Shown here: positions 7,565-8,583 of the stretch, piece by piece
Position numbering within the stretch: position 1 is the first letter of the stretch
Layout of the letters: every line of letters begins with the position of its first letter
From: Thermodesulfobacteriota bacterium
Lineage (GTDB): Bacteria; Desulfobacterota; Dissulfuribacteria; Dissulfuribacterales; UBA3076
Direction: 5' to 3'
NCBI GenBank assembly: GCA_003645605.1
Contig: QNAY01000038.1
Span: 1-8,583, forward strand
DNA length: 8,583 nucleotides
Notes under the pieces: model-generated
Told to the model about the DNA's origin: nothing
The model's input: the letters and a program-made list of their open reading frames with translations, nothing else
The model's database searches: none
Position numbers and translations under genes: made by a program

Positions 7565-8273
7565 CTCTTTTGCCTATTGAGCACTCTCTCCGGCCAAACA
7601 ATGCGGTCCCGATACGCACCACAGTGGCCCCCTCTTCTATTGCTGTTTCAAAATCCTGAGACATTCCCATAGACAGTTCCCTAAGCCCCGGACTATGCCC
7701 CAGCCCGGCATTCATCTCATCCCTTAACTCACGAAGAGTGCTAAACCACGGCCTTAATGACTCTGGTTCGGGCTCCCAGGGGGGCATGGTCATAAGACCG
7801 CAAATATCAATACCGGATAGTTCTGAAGCCTCTTTGAGAAAAAACGGTAGCTCTTCCGGAGAAAGACCCGATTTCTTCAGATCTCGTGCCACGTTTACCT
7901 GGACGTATACAGATAATCTTTTTCCTGCTGCCTTTGCATAACGATCAAGAGCACGAGCCAGCTTCAGATTATCCACAGTTTCTACACAATCAAACAACTG
8001 CACTGCAAGCTTGGCCTTATTTCTCTGCAAATGCCCAATAAAGTGCCAGGTAGTCTCATGATAGAGATCCCCTAGGGACTCAAGCTTTTGCGCTGCCTCC
8101 TGTACATAGTTTTCCCCAAAAAGTCTTTGGCCTGATGATATGGCCTCACGTATTCTGTCCATAGACACTGTCTTGGTAACAGCGAGAAGGCGCACATCTT
8201 CCGGACGCCTGCCGCTCCTTTGTGCGGCCTCGGCTATCCGGAACTTCAGTTCTTGTAAATTTTGCGAAATCAT
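7557..8273 (-). CDS. YggS/PROSC family PLP homeostasis protein
   Basis: The product is 238 residues and belongs to the YggS/YBL036C/PROSC family of pyridoxal-phosphate-binding proteins, which adopt the alanine-racemase TIM barrel without racemase activity and keep PLP and amino-acid pools balanced. The PLP lysine is Lys34 in LLAVTKTVS. Other family landmarks are FGENYVQE (52-59), WHFIGHLQRNKAK (about 76-88), the VNVARDLKKSG stretch, GLMTMPP and the phosphate-binding region LSMGMSQDFETAIEEGATVVRIGTALFG near the C-terminus. The ATG start matches the usual N-terminus (ISQNLQELKFRIAEAAQRSGR). No strong Shine-Dalgarno is visible. It overlaps queD by eight bases and follows the short frame at 8289-8546 by 15 bases. 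Confidence 0.93.
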   Translation of the reverse strand: MISQNLQELKFRIAEAAQRSGRRPEDVRLLAVTKTVSMDRIREAISSGQRLFGENYVQEAAQKLESLGDLYHETTWHFIGHLQRNKAKLAVQLFDCVETVDNLKLARALDRYAKAAGKRLSVYVQVNVARDLKKSGLSPEELPFFLKEASELSGIDICGLMTMPPWEPEPESLRPWFSTLRELRDEMNAGLGHSPGLRELSMGMSQDFETAIEEGATVVRIGTALFGRRECSIGKRDV

Positions 8274-8288
8274 AATTATGCGCAGTGA

Positions 8289-8546
8289 CTAAACTTTAAG
8301 ACCTCCAGATCCATTAAGATACTTTATTACCTTATCTACTGAAAGTCCAACTACGTTTAAATAGAGGCATTTGCGCTGTACCGGTTTTTTATGCTCCCAG
8401 ACCGGGCCGACGATGCCTCTGGCAATACAGGAAGCTGGAAAATTAGTCAATTCGGCGATCAGATCACCTTGTTGCGAATTATTCGCAATAAATGGCATCC
8501 ATTGAAAACAGCTCTCCCTTCGGAATCCTTTTGATTCCGTTTCCAT
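8289..8546 (-). CDS. Small hypothetical protein, possibly a degenerate PilZ-like remnant
   Basis: The frame has 85 codons from the ATG at 8546, or up to 12 more if a non-ATG start is used (the frame is open back to a TAA at 8582-8580). It ends 15 bases before the YggS gene, which fits an operon partner. I do not recognise the protein firmly. Two short stretches resemble the PilZ (cyclic-di-GMP-binding) signatures in decayed form: RRESC (9-13) where RxxxR is expected, and NFPASC (35-40) where [DN]xSxxG is expected, at about the right separation. Each differing residue could arise by one base change. The remaining 45 residues are short for a whole PilZ barrel. No signal peptide or membrane helix is seen. 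It may be a real small gene, a remnant, or not coding. Confidence 0.35.
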   Translation of the reverse strand: METESKGFRRESCFQWMPFIANNSQQGDLIAELTNFPASCIARGIVGPVWEHKKPVQRKCLYLNVVGLSVDKVIKYLNGSGGLKV

Positions 8547-8583
8547 AAAATATTTTTGAGTTTCTCTGTCAGGCCGCTTTTAA

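Noticed and set aside
7565..7620. preQ1 riboswitch upstream of queD
   Set aside because: queD begins inside the yggS coding sequence, leaving no untranslated leader for an aptamer.
8478..8581. Second minus-strand frame (TEKLKNILWKRNQ...) overlapping the small hypothetical gene
   Set aside because: It stops at TGA after about 34 codons and has no start or family match. A frameshift joining it to the longer frame is possible but unsupported.

Overview
The window is a bacterial chromosome fragment in which every recognisable gene reads on the minus strand. Its right side carries a small cluster: an unrecognised 85-codon frame, a YggS-type PLP homeostasis protein, queD and queE. Downstream of that is a seven-gene F1Fo ATP synthase operon in the order b' - b - delta - alpha - gamma - beta - epsilon (atpF', atpF, atpH, atpA, atpG, atpD, atpC). 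The a and c subunits of Fo (atpB, atpE) are not in the operon, so they must be encoded elsewhere. A split of this kind, with paired b' and b genes and a long b subunit carrying an N-terminal signal-like segment, is familiar from Desulfobacterota (the former Deltaproteobacteria). That is the lineage I infer, with moderate confidence; no species-level call is possible.

Region by region, in transcription order from right to left. Positions 8583-8289 hold a short frame that may be a decayed PilZ-like protein. Positions 8273-6555 hold yggS, queD and queE, packed with 8- and 13-base overlaps. QueD and QueE carry out successive steps of 7-deazaguanine (preQ0/queuosine) synthesis. Positions 6554-6422 are the leader of the ATP synthase operon, with a candidate sigma70 promoter and a hairpin that contains the Shine-Dalgarno of atpF'. 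Positions 6421-297 are the atp genes. The first four overlap at their junctions (TAATG, TTGA, TAATG), which suggests translational coupling. The last three are separated by 23, 70 and 104 bases, and the two longer gaps contain stem-loops. The operon ends at a good rho-independent terminator (227-259).

Positions 1-225 contain two base-for-base identical 103-bp copies of an imperfectly palindromic, GTAC-rich element at a 118-bp period, abutting the terminator. The array probably continues past the left edge.

Functionally the atp products make the complete F1 sector (alpha3 beta3 gamma delta epsilon) and the b'b peripheral stalk. Catalytic residues are intact in alpha and beta. The parts that depart from the ordinary are the palindromic repeat pair, the histidine-rich N-terminus of subunit b, the structured leader and intercistronic regions, and the short frame at the right end. 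I found no convincing novel multi-gene system.
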